This document shows, in pieces, positions 60,301 through 64,000 of a DNA stretch of 64,000 nt. Under the pieces are notes generated by a model. The model was not told the origin of the DNA. It ran no database searches and was given only the letters and a program-made list of their open reading frames with translations. The position numbers were made by a program, and so were the translations under genes. Each line of letters starts with the position of its first letter. The stretch's first letter is position 1. The stretch is from Perca fluviatilis. Its lineage: Eukaryota; Chordata; Actinopteri; Perciformes; Percidae. The stretch is taken from the NCBI RefSeq assembly GCF_010015445.1, contig NC_053112.1, positions 8,699,403 to 8,763,402 on the forward strand, in the 5' to 3' direction.

Positions 60301-63300
60301 AAGCCATAAAACATACTTACAGTTGCTCGTAATGTGGCGAAGCTGTTTTTAAAATAATTTCCTGGTTAATGTCAACAATTAATTATTACATTACTGATTA
60401 CTATTTAATATGGAAGAAAACAATGTTTTACTTGTATGAAAATGATCAAAAAAGTCAAACAGCATTAGCAGCTCAAAATCGCAAAATACTTCTTTACATT
60501 TTCCGGCATTTTATGTTGATGCCACACAACAAAAGAAACATTCTCCTTTCCTTCATCCCTTCATCCCGTAATCCGTAACAGTTTGCCCCTCAAACCTCAT
60601 CCTTTCATCCAAACCCAATCCAATTCTCTTACATCATCTTTTGTCTATTGTTATTGCTATTGTTATTGTAAAGCTAAACAAAATATTTCTTTCCATTGTT
60701 CTATTAGGCATTTAGGCCTCTATCTGTGCTTTCTATATCCAGATTTTACCTTTTCTTTTCTCTCTTTTTTAGGGTGCAAGAGGAGAGAGAGGGCCTGACG
60801 GGCCTCTAGGATCACCAGGACCCAGGGTAAGACCTGAGAGAGAGGCTGTCTAATATCAGGGATAAAATGTCATCCAACACCTTAACGATACATCTCACCA
60901 AGTTTCTTCAGACTACATTTGTTTTTGCTGCATTAAAAGCGGGAGAAAGATGAACCTTCAACATCAGCTGGAAACACAGATAATAAAGTGTGGTTCCCAG
61001 GAGAACAAAGTGAGAAAGAGTCAAACAGTGTACAGTGTGATTATCCCAACAGTTTGTTGTGATGTGTACAGAATTAGGGAGAGGTCAGACCAGAATAGGA
61101 AGTTTGGGGTGTGTTTGTATGTCACAGGTCAAAGTTTAGTTTGAGCGAGGCAAGATCGATTCCCAACTTCCTGTGGCAGTAACACATTATAATACACACA
61201 ATAATTATGGTGGATAGCGAGCAAGACAAAGAAAAAGAGGCAACTTAAAGGAGAACATAATTAGAAGAGGAGATGCTCTGCATGAAAAGAAGCTTTCATT
61301 TCAGATGCATTTTAAAACCAAGTGTGAATATATAAAGCTGCTTCTTTTTTTATCAAGTCGGAGTCTAGATAAAAACATTAACTATATTAAAAACTATGTT
61401 AGTTTGCCTTTTGTTCATTTTGAATAAACAGAACACTTCTGATTCGAAATAACATTTTCCATAAAAAGAGAAACTTAAATAGCATAATATTAAATATAAA
61501 TAAGTAAGTCATTATATTATAGACAGTAAAAAATAAAATAAATGTAATTGCTTTTAAAACATTTTTTAAAAGCAAATACATTTATGGCTTTTAACAGAGA
61601 AATTAATTAGGGTTGCGTTTCCTTACATTTACTAGAAAGTCTTCAGAGTATATGCTGTATGTAATAGATAAAACCACATGTTAATGCTCGGTATTAAATG
61701 AATAGTGCCATATATAGCCTATTAAATCATCAGTCACAGGTGCATACTGTTTGCTACATATCAGCGTTTTAAGTACATCCTTCAATTTCCAGAACAAATA
61801 AAGAACAATAGGTTTAACCCTAATTTGGTGCAAAGAAAAATCTCAAAAATCTCTCAGAAAGAGCGTGGCCCCAGTACAGAACCCTGTGGTACTCCAAACA
61901 TTAAGTCAAACATCTCTGTTAAATTATGGTTTATGTTATGTTGAAAGAAAAAAGTAAGAAAAATCAACAAATCAATTAAACATTGTTGATTTTGAAGAAG
62001 GTGTGTGGTCTAGTCTACTTCCATTGGTGTGCATTACTTTTCTTTATTATATCAAATAAAAAGGCATCAACAAAAGACTAGTGATACTTCATGATGTTCA
62101 TGAAGCCAAGACAAATGTCATTATTTACTGTAATACCCTTAAAAACAAGGGCTGTATGGACTGGAAACAGCTAATCTCAATTTTACATTGAGTAAGTATG
62201 ATCCTTTGCTAGATATAAAGATTTCTCAAACTTTCAGTTACACCTGCAGACATCAATCCTGACACATGATTGTGTAAGAAAATTGTATATCTTAAGACCG
62301 CAAACACCAGCTTTCTTTCCCTGTTGGTTTCACAAACGTGAATGTAGTAAATGATAATTGTCACTGTGACTGTGAAGAAGTTATGATTGTTACTTAACAG
62401 TGTTGCAAGAAAAGGCAACATTAAGGTCAGATAAAGTTATAAAGAACTATATACTACCATGCACATGTACACACATTATAACACTTCATGATTCTTACAC
62501 AACACTCGCCCTTGTTCGCCCAACACTCTGGTCTTCAGTGAAACCATAGCTAACAATTCATTATTATGACCTCAACGTTGGGTGAAAATTTCACCGTTAT
62601 TTTGTATTTAAAGCAGAAAAGGGGAATAACATCAGACAGCCCGTATTTGGTATTGAGGTAATCCAAAAGTAACTGTAATCAAGTAATGCTACTTTAATAT
62701 TGTGATACTTGGATTAGGTTACTGATTACATTTTTTAACAGGTAATTAGTAATTCTATCGGAATACATTTTTTAAAATAACCCTCCCAACCCTGGTCAAA
62801 TCTGTTCATAATGGTTTTTAAGTTTCTACTACCAAAGTTAAAAACATTCCCTCTTTTTTGTGCTAATTACCTGAGAAGAAAACAACAGGATTATAGTAAT
62901 ACTCTTATGGGAAAAGAAGAGAGCATGGATGGATCGAGAAACACTGAAACATACATTTTGATGAAGCTAATTTCAAAAGATAGTGCCAAAGAAGTGCCAG
63001 CGGAACCTTTCTGCTTAGCTCTGTGCTGCTGCATAACTTGTCTCTATCAAACTAAGAGATCAGGGCTCTGAAATACAAAGCGAGCAATCAGTGTTCATAA
63101 ATACTATCTCCTATCCTGAACGTATTATTCAACACGAGGATCATTCACCAACATAAACCATGTACCTGGGAACTGAAGCCTTGTGCGAGGCTTTTATTAA
63201 AGAGTGGCAGATCTTTATGAACTTCTGTCCCTGCAGTTAAGTCTCTAATTCGCCGGTGAGCGGGTATGAATGGCCTCTTGTTACAGAAATCCGAAGGCCC

Positions 63301-63741
63301 AAGGGGTTTTTCTGCAGCCCAGGGGGGGATTCAGGGCAGGAAAAGAAGCTGAGAAGCCTTGAAAGAGCTCTCTGTTCCCCAGGAATGCCTGAAACCCATC
63401 GCCCACTGTACACTACAATCAGTACCATCACACACACCCAGAAACATGTGAGGGAGGGTGGATGGTTGGATGATTTGGGGGGGGTCCTTCCAGCCTCACC
63501 GTTCAGATGATGTGAAGCTTGAACTGTTTTCATTTCTTCTGTGGATGTGGTCAGGTTAAGGTGGGGGAGGGGAGTTTTTAAGCCTCACATAGTCGGTCTT
63601 GTGTTATGATTCTGAGTGTACATTCTGTTCATTTAACTGTTTATTTTTTGTGTGTATGTGTTTTAACAGGGAGTCAAAGGAGACCCGGGATTTCCTGGAC
63701 TTCCTGGCCCTGCTGGTTATCGTGGGGAGAAGGGCGACAGG
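46649..63741 (+). CDS. col9a1: Type IX collagen alpha-1 chain, short form (partial, continues beyond window)
   Basis: Twenty-four exons, all phase 0: 46649-46723, 47612-47686, 48534-48572, 48677-48739, 52509-52562, 52753-52788, 53197-53220, 54984-55037, 55339-55392, 55546-55578, 56636-56692, 56785-56838, 56953-57006, 57137-57190, 57904-57957, 58042-58095, 58338-58391, 58645-58698, 58883-58936, 59026-59070, 59212-59265, 59528-59581, 60773-60826, 63670-63741; 425 residues so far. Many are the 54-bp collagen unit. Exon 1 encodes a signal peptide ([15 protein letters not shown]) and enters the COL3 triple helix directly, like the mammalian COL9A1 alternative first exon that lacks NC4. The NC3 hinge [15 protein letters not shown], followed by [14 protein letters not shown] and [16 protein letters not shown], matches COL9A1 rather than COL9A2 or COL9A3. 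The GE-GPD break in exon 7 matches a known COL3 imperfection. The product is a fibril-associated collagen of cartilage and vitreous. Which of the fish col9a1 paralogues this is cannot be told. Confidence 0.93.
53365..54443. mobile_element. TTAA-flanked MITE, family C
   Basis: The left end AGTCCCTGTGTGTAACAT and the right end (reading inward AGGTCCAATGTGTGGGAAT) are imperfect inverted repeats. TTAA flanks both sides (53361-53364 and 54444-54447). It is 1,079 bp with no transposase. It sits in the collagen intron between exons ending 53220 and starting 54984. The small open frames in it are not supported as genes. Confidence 0.65.
55955..56346. mobile_element. MITE-like element with CTGGAAATCCAGA ends
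   Basis: agcctggaaatccagac at the left and attctggatttccaggga at the right are inverted. The interior has a duplicated cctctggcccgcctata. No target duplication was clearly read. It lies in the collagen intron before the NC3 cysteine exon (56636). Confidence 0.6.
57314..57352 (+). repeat. (TA)n microsatellite
   Basis: Uninterrupted TA run in the collagen intron following exon 57137-57190. Confidence 0.95.
57597..57801. mobile_element. Small MITE with ACACTCARAAATRGARGTA ends
   Basis: acactcaaaaatggaggta at the left and tacttctatttctgagtgt at the right are inverted over about 19 bp. The interior has several gggtacc/ggtacaaa words. It is 205 bp and non-coding, in the collagen intron before exon 57904. 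Confidence 0.7.
62630..62795. repeat. Probable teleost dispersed repeat
   Basis: aggtaatccaaaagtaactg, ggttactgattacatttttt and aactctatcggaatacat-like words belong to a short element frequent in fish (recalled, not tested). It lies in the large collagen intron 60827-63669, which otherwise shows no exon or structure I can support. Confidence 0.35.
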
Positions 63742-63819
63742 GTGAGAGACACAAAATTACAGAAATACACAGATTAACTTTAACAGTGAAGCCAAAAAAA
63801 TCCGGAGTGAATAAGTGCT

Positions 63820-64000
63820 TAGTCTCGCATTGTGCCAGACCTATCTCCACAGCGCTGTGGAGTAAAGTCTGGCCACACCACACATATTTTGGGGTAGGAG
63901 AAAAAATGCTCTGGGTTGTTTGCCTTTCTTTAAACCAATCATCTTGGGCGGTGTTAATCTTCGGATGGAGCGACGGTGTGGCTCTGCAAAATAGTCTCGG
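63820..64000. repeat. Dispersed repeat cut by the window end
   Basis: tgccagacctatctccacag, gtaaagtctggccacaccac and caatcatcttgggcggtgtt follow the order of a common fish MITE-like repeat, as I recall it. Only its left part is in the window. Confidence 0.35.

Overview
This is vertebrate nuclear DNA, most likely from a percomorph teleost fish. Coding sequence is split by short-to-medium introns with GT/AG borders, coding density is low, and there are many (GT)n, (TATC)n and (TA)n microsatellites. Between the genes and in their introns lie short non-autonomous DNA transposons of types common in ray-finned fish: hAT-like with 8-bp duplications, TTAA-flanked (piggyBac-like), and Tc1-like with TA duplications. 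The organism call is inference; no species-specific sequence was recognised.

Layout. 1-370: last two coding exons of an ABC transporter of the ABCC10/MRP7 type (+). 371-8937: repeat-rich intergenic DNA, including two TTAA-flanked elements that carry internal tandem arrays, and probable 5' untranslated exon(s) of the next gene. 8989-18637: an AHNAK-like giant scaffold gene (+). It has three short PDZ-like exons and one 8.2-kb exon holding eight near-identical 657-bp (219-residue) repeats, and the reading frame is broken twice by single-base deletions. 21483-32520: MRPL4, mitochondrial ribosomal protein uL4m, nine exons (+), whose introns carry hAT, Tc1 and TTAA elements. 32691-44640: HYLS1, a centriole/cilium protein, on the minus strand and tail-to-tail with MRPL4; eleven coding exons can be assembled into a 364-residue frame. 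Inside its largest intron, on the same strand, is a 2.1-kb open frame for a very acidic repeat protein. 46649 to beyond the window end: a type IX collagen alpha-1 gene (+), starting at the short-form signal-peptide exon. Twenty-four exons are visible and no NC4-domain exons are present upstream.

The genes have unrelated roles (membrane transport, cytoskeletal/membrane scaffold, mitochondrial translation, centriole function, cartilage/eye matrix) and are only neighbours. The strongest items for follow-up are the acidic 691-codon cassette that is phase-compatible with HYLS1 splicing, the recently homogenised AHNAK repeat array with its two frameshifts, the NC4-less collagen IX gene with an extra triple-helix interruption, and several TTAA-flanked MITE families, two of which have expanded internal tandem repeats.
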